A stretch of 64,000 bases of DNA. It comes from CAYPJE01 sp964410945. Lineage in GTDB: Bacteria; Fidelibacterota; Marinisomatia; Marinisomatales; TCS56. Position numbers and translations under genes: made by a program. Below the pieces are notes generated by a model that did not search any database, was not told the DNA's origin, and was given only the letters and a program-made list of their open reading frames with translations. The DNA lies in assembly GCA_964410945.1 (NCBI GenBank), contig CAYPJE010000007.1:1-64000 (forward strand), given 5' to 3'. This document shows positions 52,340 to 61,278 of this stretch, piece after piece (position 1 is the first letter of the stretch; each line of letters starts with the position of its first letter).

Positions 52340-52654
52340 TGTTTTTCTTTATGGTTTAGTTTTTATTTACTTTCCTTTTTATTCAGCGCACTTATTTCTC
52401 CTATCGTAATAATCGGTGCCCGGATCAATGACTTTATTATATTGTTGAAATCATTTGAAAAAGAATTTATTTGTGACAGGATTCGATTAAATGGGCTAAA
52501 ATTGTAGAAAATAGTGCAGTATTGAAGAAAGATTGACAACATTCATAGTTGTCGCCATAGACGACATTCGCGTACTATGATATAATAAAAATATCGCTGG
52601 AAGCTGGAACCGATTAATTGTATTTTTCTGACAGTTGTAACAGGATTTGTTTGC
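52340..52654. other. Intergenic region with overlapping inverted repeats
   Basis: About 315 bases, AT-rich. It contains a TATAAT-like string at 52581-52586 before the response regulator gene, and two interlocked inverted repeats: GACAAC-7-GTTGTC at 52535-52553 and GTCG-7-CGAC at 52551-52565, both with seven-base spacers. A TTGACA at 52533 is too far from TATAAT for a normal promoter. Confidence 0.35.
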
Positions 52655-53038
52655 ATGAAGAAGAAAATATTGATCGTAGATGACCTGGAATCCATCCGTG
52701 ATTTGATGCGGGATGCTTTCTTTAAAGTTGGCTATGATGTTTTTACCGCCGATAGCGCTGAAGAAGCCCTCCCGCTGATCAAAAAGGAGAATATTCAGGT
52801 ACATTATTTTGATCTTCACCTGCCGGGGATGAACGGGATTGAATTATGCCGGGAAGTACGTACGCAACGTTCGGTGGATTTGATTTACGCCATGACCGGT
52901 CATCCTTCTATTTATGCCCTGGTTGAATGCCGCGAAGCCGGTTTTGACGATTATTTCATCAAGCCATTCGATCTGCGAATTATAATGGATAATACACAAC
53001 GGGCCTTTGATACCATAAAACGCTGGAAGCGACAGTAG
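52655..53038 (+). CDS. Single-domain response regulator (CheY-like)
   Basis: 127 aa with all receiver-domain residues: acidic pocket Asp9-Asp10, phosphoacceptor Asp53 in YFDLHLPGMNG, Thr81 in AMTGHP and Lys103 in FIKPFD. No output domain follows. It must act by protein contact or phosphorelay. The hybrid kinase at 47.4 kb is a possible partner by proximity only. Confidence 0.9.
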   Translation: MKKKILIVDDLESIRDLMRDAFFKVGYDVFTADSAEEALPLIKKENIQVHYFDLHLPGMNGIELCREVRTQRSVDLIYAMTGHPSIYALVECREAGFDDYFIKPFDLRIIMDNTQRAFDTIKRWKRQ

Positions 53039-53103
53039 AAATTCTGTTTATTGTTTTATTAATCCTGTTCAAACACCAACTGTAATATGGACCCGGCTTG
53101 CAT

Positions 53104-53607
53104 ATGGCATCGGTTTGGCTGACCTTTTCTCAGAATGATGATGATTACCTGAGTCAAGTAATCAGTGAACTGGCGCTTCAGAATGAAGCACCGCCCTTTA
53201 AACCGCACCTTACTGTCTATGGATCTTTGAATTTGAAGGTCGATACAATTAATAATCGCCTGCGATCCTTATTCGAAGACCAGGTATGTTTCGAAATCAA
53301 CTGCCAGCAGGTGCAGCATAGTTCAAATCTTTGGAAAACAGTATACCTGAAGATGGAAATGAATCAGGACCTGAAACAGATTTATCATAACCTGACAGAA
53401 ATCTTCGGATCAGAGTCACATTATAAGTTTGATCCCCATATAAGTTTGATCTATGCGCAACTGGAACGTCCAGACAGGGAAAAAATTTGCCGAAAGGCCG
53501 CCAGTGAAATGAAAATGAATTACCAGGTATGCGGCTTGTCAATTGTCGATACCGGTATTTCGATTGAAAACTGGAAAACTCAGCATAACTGCATTTTCTC
53601 AAATTGA
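53104..53607 (+). CDS. 2H-phosphoesterase-like protein (cyclic phosphodiesterase type)
   Basis: 167 aa from ATG 53104; a TTG two codons earlier is possible. Two HxT/S motifs define the 2H superfamily: PHLTVYG (His35, Thr37) and PHISLIYA (His112, Ser114). The size and the LNxxxW-like WKTVYLKM part resemble plant-type cyclic nucleotide phosphodiesterase (CPDase) and LigT-like RNA ligases. It may open 2',3'-cyclic phosphates on RNA ends or ADP-ribose derivatives. It lies between the response regulator and an isochorismatase-like gene, which is 16 bases downstream. Confidence 0.78.
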   Translation: MASVWLTFSQNDDDYLSQVISELALQNEAPPFKPHLTVYGSLNLKVDTINNRLRSLFEDQVCFEINCQQVQHSSNLWKTVYLKMEMNQDLKQIYHNLTEIFGSESHYKFDPHISLIYAQLERPDREKICRKAASEMKMNYQVCGLSIVDTGISIENWKTQHNCIFSN

Positions 53608-53623
53608 ATGATTGGAATGAAAA

Positions 53624-54163
53624 ATGTTAAAAAGTGATTCTACCGTGCTTTTAGTAATTGATATCCAGGGTAAACTGGCGGAGATTGTCCACAAGAGTAA
53701 ATACCTGATCCAAAATGCCGCGGCAATGATTAATGGCGCCCGGCTATTTGATATTCCGATTATCTGGACCGAACAGACTCCCGATAAAATTGGTGCCACA
53801 ATCCCTGAGCTGAATCAGATCTTAGAAATCCAGGAACCAATAATAAAAAAAACCTTCAGTTGCTGCGGCGATCCCGGTTTTATCGATGCGCTGAAGGCAA
53901 CAGGGAAGAAGCAGGTCATGGTCACCGGGATAGAAACCCATGTTTGTGTGTATCAAACAGTGATGGATTTACTCGATATGGGATACGAGGTGGAAGTCAT
54001 CGCCGATGCTGTTTCTTCAAGATTCAAACATAATAAGCAGATCGGGCTGGATAAAATGATGGCAGCCGGGGCCGGGATTTCTTCGGTTGAAATGGCCTTG
54101 TTTGAATTGCAGGTGGCAGTGGATAACGACCGCTTTAAACAACTGATTAAACTGATCAAGTAG
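53624..54163 (+). CDS. Isochorismatase-family hydrolase
   Basis: 179 aa. The catalytic triad is visible: Asp13 in LLVIDIQGKL, Lys75 or Lys76 in EPIIKKTFSC and Cys108 in GIETHVCVYQT; the cis-peptide segment VTGIETH is typical. Members hydrolyse amides such as nicotinamide, carbamoylsarcosine or ureidoacrylate. This one looks closest to the YcaC/ISOC-like group without known substrate. A role in ureide breakdown along with the purine cluster is conceivable but it lies 14 kb away. Confidence 0.82.
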   Translation: MLKSDSTVLLVIDIQGKLAEIVHKSKYLIQNAAAMINGARLFDIPIIWTEQTPDKIGATIPELNQILEIQEPIIKKTFSCCGDPGFIDALKATGKKQVMVTGIETHVCVYQTVMDLLDMGYEVEVIADAVSSRFKHNKQIGLDKMMAAGAGISSVEMALFELQVAVDNDRFKQLIKLIK

Positions 54164-54230
54164 GGGTAATTAAAATCAGCTTCCAATTGTGGACAAATTT
54201 TGTAAATTCTTCCACCGAGGTAGACTGGGA

Positions 54231-55937
54231 ATGTTACACAAATCATTGATTCGTATAATTGTAGTTCTCATATTGATGTCCGGGGTTATGCCACTGCAAG
54301 CCCAGGATAAATCCACTAAATCCAGCAGCACCAAAACGGTGAGAAAGAAGAAGCCAACCCAGGATTCTTCCGATAAATCCCAGACTGCCAAACGGCCGAC
54401 GGCAACCAGGAAAAAGCCCAGTACCAGTGCCAACCGGCAATCAGCCACGCGCAAAACCAGCACGGCTAATCAGTCACGAACAAAAACAGCAACCTCGAGC
54501 AAGAAAAAACCTGCTTCCACTACCAGTAGTCGATCGTCTGCCTCTAAGAAGAGACCGACTGCTTCAAAATCAACTGCCAGCGATCCTAAGCGTAGAACAT
54601 CCACCAGCCGCAAGCAACCGGCCCGGCGTACTAAAGCAGCGGTGAGTAGACCCCCGGTACCTAAAGTCAATACCGTTAAAATGGCCGACGATATTTATTC
54701 CCTGACTGATGAACTCACTACCAGTTCCCGGCAGATGCAGCAGGCTTTATCCTATCTTCAGCCGATAACTAAAAGGCCGGCGGTACGCCTTGAATCAAAG
54801 GCGACGGTAAGTTTGGCCGAACTGGAACGCCAGGCTGACCAGAAACAGGATGATCTGAAAATTCAGCGGCAGCTGGCCAAAGAATACGAGCACCAGCAGA
54901 ATTATGATGCGGCCATGGATATTTATCTTCGCATGGTTTACAGTCAACCCCATAATCCCAACAGCCATTATTATCTGGGCAGCTATTATAATTCCATAAA
55001 TTCTCCCCAAAAAGCCCGGCAGGCCTTCGAAGAGGCCTTACTGATCGATCCTAATCACTCGGCTACAATTGCAGCAATGGCCAATTATCCCGACCGGCGG
55101 AAAACACCAATGGTTGAAGAGATAAAACCGTTGTCGATGGATCAGCCCGCCGGCCAGATGAACGCCATTAAACGGGAATTGGACGCCGGCAATCTGAATG
55201 CCTCGCTGATCCTGATCGGAAAAGCCCAAACCGAGTTTCCCGATCAGGTTGGATTTGTATATCTGGAAGGCGTGGTTTACACCAGACAGGGACAGGTGGA
55301 AAAAGCCAAGACAGCCTATCTCCGGGCGACCCGTGTCGATCCCGATCACCAGGATACCCACCAGGCCCTGGCTGATATGTATTTTGAACAGGGTGTGTAT
55401 CTGTATGCTGCCTTGTCCTGTGCCCAGGTCGTGCGTCTCGATCCTTTGAATATTTCGTTCCGATTTCGGCAGGGTATGTCATTTTTCCTGGCCGGAGAAT
55501 GGGGCCGGGCAATATCTGCCTGGGAAGATTTACTCCATTATGCCCCACGCAATTCTGACGTGAAGCAATATTTACCACAGGCCTATTACATATTGGCTAC
55601 CGAGTACAACCGGCGGGGACAGTCATCACTGGGGCGAGAATCGTTTAATCGGGCACTGAGTGTTAATAATAATGCCCATTCCTGGTTACCGGGTGCCTTA
55701 ACCGTTCTTGGCAAGTATTATCGCGAGCAGGGTTTCTTCAAGGAATCACTGACAGCGTTGCAGGAAGTGATCGAATTACAGCCCAAAGCGGCCGAAGCCT
55801 ATACCGAAATCGGGATTACCTATTGGAAAATGGATGAGCACCGGCTGGCCCGTGCTGCCTGGCAACGCAGCCTGGAATTGCAACCGGCCAACAACGCCGC
55901 CCAGGGCTGGTTGATTCTCAGTCGCCAGAGTGGCTGA
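54231..55937 (+). CDS. Exported TPR protein with long basic low-complexity region
   Basis: 568 aa from ATG 54231, which starts a good signal peptide (LIRIIVVLILMSGVMPLQAQ). Residues about 26-145 are almost entirely K, R, S, T, A and P in KKPS/RKTS-like repeats, resembling histone-H1-like tails. The rest holds about seven TPR-like helical hairpins, for example NYDAAMDIYLRMVYSQPHNPNSHYYLG and SPQKARQAFEEALLIDPNHS. A TPR scaffold in the periplasm with a basic linker that may bind peptidoglycan or nucleic acid. The next gene also encodes a TPR protein. Confidence 0.75.
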   Translation: MLHKSLIRIIVVLILMSGVMPLQAQDKSTKSSSTKTVRKKKPTQDSSDKSQTAKRPTATRKKPSTSANRQSATRKTSTANQSRTKTATSSKKKPASTTSSRSSASKKRPTASKSTASDPKRRTSTSRKQPARRTKAAVSRPPVPKVNTVKMADDIYSLTDELTTSSRQMQQALSYLQPITKRPAVRLESKATVSLAELERQADQKQDDLKIQRQLAKEYEHQQNYDAAMDIYLRMVYSQPHNPNSHYYLGSYYNSINSPQKARQAFEEALLIDPNHSATIAAMANYPDRRKTPMVEEIKPLSMDQPAGQMNAIKRELDAGNLNASLILIGKAQTEFPDQVGFVYLEGVVYTRQGQVEKAKTAYLRATRVDPDHQDTHQALADMYFEQGVYLYAALSCAQVVRLDPLNISFRFRQGMSFFLAGEWGRAISAWEDLLHYAPRNSDVKQYLPQAYYILATEYNRRGQSSLGRESFNRALSVNNNAHSWLPGALTVLGKYYREQGFFKESLTALQEVIELQPKAAEAYTEIGITYWKMDEHRLARAAWQRSLELQPANNAAQGWLILSRQSG

Positions 55938-55968
55938 CTTATATTTGTCCCAGACCAGTATTCCAACG

Positions 55969-57090
55969 ATGAAAATACCAGCAATACCATTCCTGATTTT
56001 GATCTGTATAATAACAGTTGTAAGTGGCCAGGAACCGGAAGATTCAATGATCTGGCGCGGGATCAAAGCCTGGTATAATTATGATACGGAACGATCAGTA
56101 AGAATACTTGATTCAGCCCGGGTTCTATATCCCGATCATCCCACCGTCCACCTGGTATATGCCGCCGCCCGTTACCAGCACAGCCAGGCGACTGATCCGA
56201 TCGAGGAAAATTATCGAATCCTTGAGAATGACCTGGCGGAAATCATTCCGGTCTATGACAGCCTGGTGCAAGCGCACCCGGAAAAACCGGTTTACCGATT
56301 GTACCAGGGCTCGGCCATTGGACTCAAAGCCCGTGTCCACCTGGGACGTAAAGAGTGGCTGAAAACACTGTGGTCGGCTTACCAGGGATTCTCTATAATT
56401 AATGCCGTAGCCAGGGAAAATCCAGAACTGATCGATGCCCAATTGCCTGTTGGGGTGGTAGAATATTATGCGGAATTGAGCGGTTATCTCGTGCGTCTGG
56501 CTGCCGGATTTTTTGGATTGGAGCCATCCTTTGATGAGGGACGTAAAGCAATTGTAAAAGCAGCCAATGAAGGAGAATTTGCCTGGATCGAAGCTAAAAG
56601 TATTCTGGTCTATCTGTATATCTATATCGAAGACCGGCCTGAATTGGCATTACCACACCTGTCGGATTTGATCAGCCATTTCCCCGGAAACTGGTATTAC
56701 AGGCAGCTATATACCGAATCACTGTTGAAGACCGGGGATTTGGAACAGGGTTTCAGATCGCTGGAATATATCGACCTTGAATATAATTCGTTAACTACCT
56801 GCAACAAGGTGAATTTCGGTGGCTATCTGCAGTATGAGTGGGCTCTTTATCATTTCCTCAGTGGCGATTTGAAGGCAGCGGAAACCGCCCTGGATTCTGT
56901 GATCTCCGACTATCAGGCCGAACTTGATGCGATCCTGGCCTGTTCATACCTGTTGCATGGTAAGATCATGGATATCCATGGAAATCGGGCTGAGGCGATC
57001 GAAGCTTACCGGAAGGCCATTGCCCTGGATAATTTCACCTACCCGGTCAAAGAGGCGGAAACCTACCTTGAGGAACCTTTCAAACCATAA
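55969..57090 (+). CDS. Exported TPR-like protein
   Basis: 373 aa from ATG 55969, which directly begins a signal peptide (KIPAIPFLILICIITVVSGQ). A GTG at 55930 in frame overlaps the previous gene and would put 13 polar residues before it. The body is helical with TPR-type units at the N terminus (TERSVRILDSARVLYPDHPTVHLVYA) and C terminus (NRAEAIEAYRKAIALDN), and a central hydrophobic patch around YLVRLAAGFFGLEPSFDEG. Comparable proteins of FCB bacteria are cell-envelope TPR proteins without known function. Coupled to the upstream TPR gene. Confidence 0.72.
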   Translation: MKIPAIPFLILICIITVVSGQEPEDSMIWRGIKAWYNYDTERSVRILDSARVLYPDHPTVHLVYAAARYQHSQATDPIEENYRILENDLAEIIPVYDSLVQAHPEKPVYRLYQGSAIGLKARVHLGRKEWLKTLWSAYQGFSIINAVARENPELIDAQLPVGVVEYYAELSGYLVRLAAGFFGLEPSFDEGRKAIVKAANEGEFAWIEAKSILVYLYIYIEDRPELALPHLSDLISHFPGNWYYRQLYTESLLKTGDLEQGFRSLEYIDLEYNSLTTCNKVNFGGYLQYEWALYHFLSGDLKAAETALDSVISDYQAELDAILACSYLLHGKIMDIHGNRAEAIEAYRKAIALDNFTYPVKEAETYLEEPFKP

Positions 57091-57106
57091 TCAATTGGAG
57101 GTTCTG

Positions 57107-57142
57107 ATGGATTCAATTAATTTTAAAGGTCATTATGGTTGA
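57107..57142 (+). CDS. Possible 11-codon leader upstream of ispG
   Basis: A near-perfect ribosome binding site (TTGGAGG, 57095-57101) is placed before an ATG that opens only 11 codons (MDSINFKGHYG) and ends at a TGA overlapping the beginning of ispG in another frame. ispG itself has only AAAGGT before its ATG. The leader may pass ribosomes to ispG by reinitiation. Confidence 0.4.
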   Translation: MDSINFKGHYG

Positions 57143-58208
57143 GCGCCGGAAAACAAGACAGGTAATGGTGGGTGATATCCCGATTGGAGGAAGTGCCCCG
57201 ATTCCCGTACAATCGATGACAACTACCAAGACGCACGATGTGGCGGCTACCCGGGCTGAAATTGAACGGCTGGAAGAGGCCGGTTGCCAGATAATCAGAG
57301 TAACGGTGCCGGATGAACCGGCTGCCAAGGCACTGGCGGAAATAAGAAAAAATATGAATGTCCCGTTAGTGGCGGATATCCATTTTAATTACCGGATGGC
57401 CCTGGCCGCAGTAGATGCCGGTGCCGATAAGATTCGGATCAATCCCGGGAATATCGGTTCGGACGAACGGGTCAGGGAAGTTCTGGATAAGGTCAAGGGA
57501 GCCAAATTGCCAATTCGGATCGGTGTGAATGCCGGCAGCCTCGAGAAAGATTTGATTGAAAAATATGGTTTCCCCACCGCCGAAGCCATGGTTGAAAGTG
57601 CCCGGCGCCATATTACGATCTGTGAGGAAAATAATTTCACTGAACTTGTAGTCTCATTGAAGGCCTCTGATGTTAATCTGATGATTGATGCCTACCGGTT
57701 ATTCTCTGAGAAATATGATTACCCGGTTCATCTGGGGGTTACCGAAGCCGGGCCGACCCGTTCGGGGACGATCAAATCGGCGATTGGAATCGGCACTTTG
57801 CTGGCCGAAGGGATTGGCGATACAATCCGGGTCAGCCTGACCGATGATCCGGTGGAAGAAGTGCGTGCCGGATTTGAGATACTGAAATCCCTGGGATTAG
57901 CCAGTAAGGGAGTCACTATTGTGGCTTGCCCGACGTGTGGGCGGCTGGAAGTGGATCTGTTTAAAATTGCCGGTGAAATGGAAGAACGGCTGAAAAATGT
58001 CAAGACGCCACTGTCGCTGGCACTGATGGGCTGTGCGGTCAACGGCCCGGGAGAAGCCAGCCACACCGACCTAGGAATTGCCTTTGGAAAAGGCGGCGGA
58101 TTATTGTACTATAAGGGCCGGAGTATGGGCCGTGTAAAAGAAAATGAAGCCATTGACCGGCTAATGGAGTTGATCCAGGAATTTGAAGCAACGGAAGGGG
58201 AACGCTGA
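57135..58208 (+). CDS. ispG: 4-hydroxy-3-methylbut-2-enyl diphosphate synthase
   Basis: 357 aa. N-terminal TIM barrel (QSMTTTKTHDVAATRAEIERL, VADIHFNYRMAL, KIRINPGNIG, RIGVNAGSLE) and the C-terminal [4Fe-4S] part with Cys265 and Cys268 in ACPTCGR, Cys300 in GCAVNGPGE and the ligand glutamate in the same motif. This is the sixth step of the MEP route to isoprenoids. The bacterial-type length excludes the larger Bacteroidetes/plant form with an inserted domain, a mild argument against Bacteroidetes proper. Its stop overlaps the next start (TGATG). Confidence 0.96.
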   Translation: MVERRKTRQVMVGDIPIGGSAPIPVQSMTTTKTHDVAATRAEIERLEEAGCQIIRVTVPDEPAAKALAEIRKNMNVPLVADIHFNYRMALAAVDAGADKIRINPGNIGSDERVREVLDKVKGAKLPIRIGVNAGSLEKDLIEKYGFPTAEAMVESARRHITICEENNFTELVVSLKASDVNLMIDAYRLFSEKYDYPVHLGVTEAGPTRSGTIKSAIGIGTLLAEGIGDTIRVSLTDDPVEEVRAGFEILKSLGLASKGVTIVACPTCGRLEVDLFKIAGEMEERLKNVKTPLSLALMGCAVNGPGEASHTDLGIAFGKGGGLLYYKGRSMGRVKENEAIDRLMELIQEFEATEGER

Positions 58209-58648
58209 TGCGTTGGTTTCTCGTTATCCTATTTTTATCCTCCCTGGTGATTGGGCAGGATAATGAACCAGTGGAATCTTTGTCACCGGTCGTCGTCTAT
58301 TGGAAGACCCTGTCACAGGAGGAAAAGGAAATTTTTCTGTTTTCTTATCTGACACAGGTTTACGAGACCCATAACGCCATGCAGAAACAGCTTGGTTATG
58401 GTGAAATAACCACCTGGTACTATGAAAACCAGGCCGAACTGGTGTATGGAGTATTCGATGCCCTGGAAAGCGTGGATATTAAGGAATTTGTCGGGTGGAT
58501 CAATCAGTTCTATAACCATGAAGATTTCATGAACCGGCCCTTTGTCGAAGCACTGGAATTTGCTTTTCGCTACCAGCAGGCCGCCGGGGAATCGATCTGG
58601 GAAAAATACCAGAATCTGGAATATGACCGGATCAAACCCGGGGATTGA
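58208..58648 (+). CDS. Small exported protein of unknown function
   Basis: 146 aa with a signal peptide (RWFLVILFLSSLVIGQD). The mature part is acidic and helical with many aromatic residues (YWKTLSQEEKEIFLFSYLTQVYE, ITTWYYENQAELVYGVFDALE). No known domain. Translationally coupled to ispG by the TGATG overlap, but its export makes a metabolic link doubtful. Confidence 0.65.
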   Translation: MRWFLVILFLSSLVIGQDNEPVESLSPVVVYWKTLSQEEKEIFLFSYLTQVYETHNAMQKQLGYGEITTWYYENQAELVYGVFDALESVDIKEFVGWINQFYNHEDFMNRPFVEALEFAFRYQQAAGESIWEKYQNLEYDRIKPGD

Positions 58649-58775
58649 CCGTATGTAAACAATAACTGAATCCCGGAAGGGAAATATAGACAGGGGTGTC
58701 ATATGTTTTGTTTAATTTTTTGTATAGTATCTGATTGTGGATCATCCGCTGATCCCGGCTGCCACGGATAATTCC

Positions 58776-60314
58776 ATGCTTGCTAAAGTATTAAGCAGTG
58801 CTGTATTGGGTATCGATGCCTATATCGTCGAAGTGGAAACACATCTTACAGGAGCCAAACTTCCCAAATTCATTACAGTGGGCCTGCCGGAAGGGGCCGT
58901 CCGGGAAAGTAAAGAGCGGGTGCAGGCGGCGGTCCGTAACAGCGGATTCAGATTTCCAACTAAACATGTTACCGTAAACCTGGCTCCAGCCGATATTCGC
59001 AAGGAGGGTAGTGCTTTCGATCTGCCTATGGCAGTCGGTATTCTGGCCGCTTCCGGGTATGTCAGACGCGATTATCTTGGGAGTATTGTTCTGTTGGGTG
59101 AACTGGCTCTGGATGGCGGGTTACGGCCGATTAAAGGGGCTCTCCCATTGGCGATTGCCGCCCGTCAGGCGGGAATCAAAGGCTTGATCCTGCCAATTGA
59201 AAATGCCAGTGAAGCCGCCATCGTTGAAGAAGTTAAAGTACTGGGTGTTTCCAGTTTGAATGATGTGGTGGGAATATTGAATGGTGAACAGCACTATCAA
59301 CCGACCAGTGTGGACCGGAAGAAGCTCTTCGATGCCAGCCGACGGTACAGTCTTGATTTTTCCGAAGTGAAAAGCCAGGAACAGGTCAAGCGGGCTCTGG
59401 AAGTTGCCGCTGCCGGCAGCCACAACGTGATTATGATCGGCCCGCCTGGCAGTGGTAAAACCATGCTGGCTAAACGACTGCCGACGATTTTACCCGACCT
59501 GGTACTGGATGAAGCACTGGAGACAACTAAAATTCATTCCGTGGCGGGATTACTGCCGGCTGAGCAGGGATTGATCGCCACCCGGCCTTTCCGGTCGCCC
59601 CATCATTCAATCAGCGATGCCGGCCTGATCGGTGGCGGTACGGTGCCCAAGCCGGGGGAGGTGAGTCTGTCGCACAACGGTGTCCTGTTTCTGGATGAAC
59701 TGCCGGAGTTCAAGAAAAATGTGCTGGAATTGTTGCGTCAGCCCCTGGAGAGTGGTGAAGTAACCATTGCACGGGCCAGTATGTCATTGTGCTATCCGGC
59801 CCGTTTCATGCTGATTGCAGCCATGAATCCTTGTCCCTGTGGTTATGCTACAGACCCGCATAACGACTGTACCTGTACCGGCCAGATGATCCAGAAATAT
59901 ATGAGCCGGATATCCGGACCACTCCTGGACCGAATCGATATTCATATCGAAGTACCGGCGGTTCCGTTCACCGATCTGGCTGAAAAACCGCCGGGGGAAC
60001 CTTCAGGCAATATTAAAAGGCGCATTCAGCAGACACGGATGGTGCAGTTGGAGCGCTTTTCCCCGGTGAAGGGTCAATATGCCAATTCCCAGATGGAATC
60101 GGCTGATCTGACGAAATACTGTCAGATTGATAAAAGCGGGAGTGAACTGCTAAAGACGGCAATGGAACGACTGGGCCTATCGGCACGAGCCTATGATCGG
60201 ATACTTAAAGTATCCCGTACGATCGCCGACCTGGAGGAATCTGTTGACATAAATCCGAATCATCTGAGTGAGGCGATACAGTATCGCAGCCTGGACCGGC
60301 AGATGTGGGTGTGA
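58776..60314 (+). CDS. comM: YifB/ComM-family AAA+ ATPase
   Basis: 512 aa from the ATG at 58776, which gives the standard family beginning LAKVLSSAVLGIDAYIVEVE; a GTG at 58737 is the alternative. Order: ChlI-like N-terminal domain (1-170), AAA+ core with Walker A GPPGSGKT, Walker B LFLDELPEF, and the C-terminal magnesium-chelatase domain (ARAYDRILKVSRTIADL). A Cys-rich CPCGYATDPHNDCTC insert is the zinc-binding element of the family. ComM is a hexameric helicase for branch migration in natural transformation; outside competent bacteria its role in recombination is less clear. Confidence 0.93.
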   Translation: MLAKVLSSAVLGIDAYIVEVETHLTGAKLPKFITVGLPEGAVRESKERVQAAVRNSGFRFPTKHVTVNLAPADIRKEGSAFDLPMAVGILAASGYVRRDYLGSIVLLGELALDGGLRPIKGALPLAIAARQAGIKGLILPIENASEAAIVEEVKVLGVSSLNDVVGILNGEQHYQPTSVDRKKLFDASRRYSLDFSEVKSQEQVKRALEVAAAGSHNVIMIGPPGSGKTMLAKRLPTILPDLVLDEALETTKIHSVAGLLPAEQGLIATRPFRSPHHSISDAGLIGGGTVPKPGEVSLSHNGVLFLDELPEFKKNVLELLRQPLESGEVTIARASMSLCYPARFMLIAAMNPCPCGYATDPHNDCTCTGQMIQKYMSRISGPLLDRIDIHIEVPAVPFTDLAEKPPGEPSGNIKRRIQQTRMVQLERFSPVKGQYANSQMESADLTKYCQIDKSGSELLKTAMERLGLSARAYDRILKVSRTIADLEESVDINPNHLSEAIQYRSLDRQMWV

Positions 60315-60440
60315 ACACCGAATAAGTATTTGTTTAATAACTGTGTTGTAGATTAAACTTGAACGCCTGGGCGTGGGGAAGGGCAATAAATTCAAACTGA
60401 TACTTTTAAGTGCAATGAATAAAATCCGGAGGACTTTGTT

Positions 60441-60776
60441 ATGACCAGACCAATTGCCAGTCTATTCATTATTTTATTTTCAGGACTATTAGTTGCTCAG
60501 GATGTGGGGCATAATCTGAAAGTGCTTAAGCCAGCCGGCAAAGCCGAATTGAAACAGGTGATGGATTCCTTTACCGATGAACTGGGGGTTGAATGTGTTT
60601 TCTGCCATAACATGCGCGATAAATCCAGCGATGAAAAAAAACATAAACAGATTGCCCGGAAAATGCTGGAAATGACACTTGATATCAATACCGAGTATTT
60701 CAGCTGGGAGGGAGCCGATCAAATCAGTTGCTGGACCTGCCATCAGGGACATAAGGAACCGGTGGAGCGCGAGTAG
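60441..60776 (+). CDS. Exported diheme c-type cytochrome
   Basis: 111 aa with signal peptide (1-20) and a good GGAGG-type site upstream. Two heme-binding motifs: CVFCH at 52-56 and CWTCH at 97-101. The intervening NMRDKSSDEKKHKQIARKML is as in small cytochromes that resemble the photosynthetic reaction-centre cytochrome subunit fold. It probably carries electrons in the periplasm. The next gene, three bases after the stop, codes for a four-helix DUF2231 membrane protein and may be its partner. Confidence 0.85.
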   Translation: MTRPIASLFIILFSGLLVAQDVGHNLKVLKPAGKAELKQVMDSFTDELGVECVFCHNMRDKSSDEKKHKQIARKMLEMTLDINTEYFSWEGADQISCWTCHQGHKEPVERE

Positions 60777-60779
60777 CGG

Positions 60780-61199
60780 ATGTATCATTGGGATAATATC
60801 CACCCGCTGTTCATCCATTTTCCGATCGCTCTGCTGGCAGCGGGTTTCGTATTCGATTTCTTTGGACACTGGTGCAGCAGGAGCCAATTACTGAAGGCCG
60901 GGTGGTATAATCAGCTACTGGGAGTGCTATCTATCTTTTTCGCAATCATTACCGGCCTCATGGCTGACAGTAAATACGGATCACTGCAGGATTTATTTCC
61001 GATCTACAACAACCACGGTCCGGTCATGCTGATAATGTCTGTTTTATTATTTGTACCAGTGATTATCCGCATCAGGAACGAAGGCCGGCTGCCAGGAAAA
61101 CCGATCCATGCGAATTATTACCTGATCTTTGAAGCACTGGTGATCGTTCTACTGTTTTATGGAGCCCACCTGGGGGCGGTTTTAGGCGATCGGTTGTGA
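60780..61199 (+). CDS. DUF2231 membrane protein
   Basis: 139 aa with four predicted membrane segments (HPLFIHFPIALLAAGFVFDFF, LLGVLSIFFAIITGLMA, GPVMLIMSVLLFVPVII, LIFEALVIVLLFYGAHLGAVL). The HPLFIHFPI start and the GAHLGA end, both with conserved histidines, are the DUF2231 hallmarks; the histidines may bind heme. Coupling to the diheme cytochrome gene suggests a membrane redox module. Confidence 0.85.
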   Translation: MYHWDNIHPLFIHFPIALLAAGFVFDFFGHWCSRSQLLKAGWYNQLLGVLSIFFAIITGLMADSKYGSLQDLFPIYNNHGPVMLIMSVLLFVPVIIRIRNEGRLPGKPIHANYYLIFEALVIVLLFYGAHLGAVLGDRL

Positions 61200-61278
61200 T
61201 TTACTTTCATCTGTTAAAATATTTTCTAAGGTTCTATATTATAACCATGTTCTAAATGGGAAAGCGTAGGAAAACCAT

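Noticed and set aside
52533..52586. Sigma-70 promoter TTGACA...TATAAT
   Set aside because: The two hexamers are 42 bases apart instead of about 17; the TTGACA belongs to an inverted repeat.
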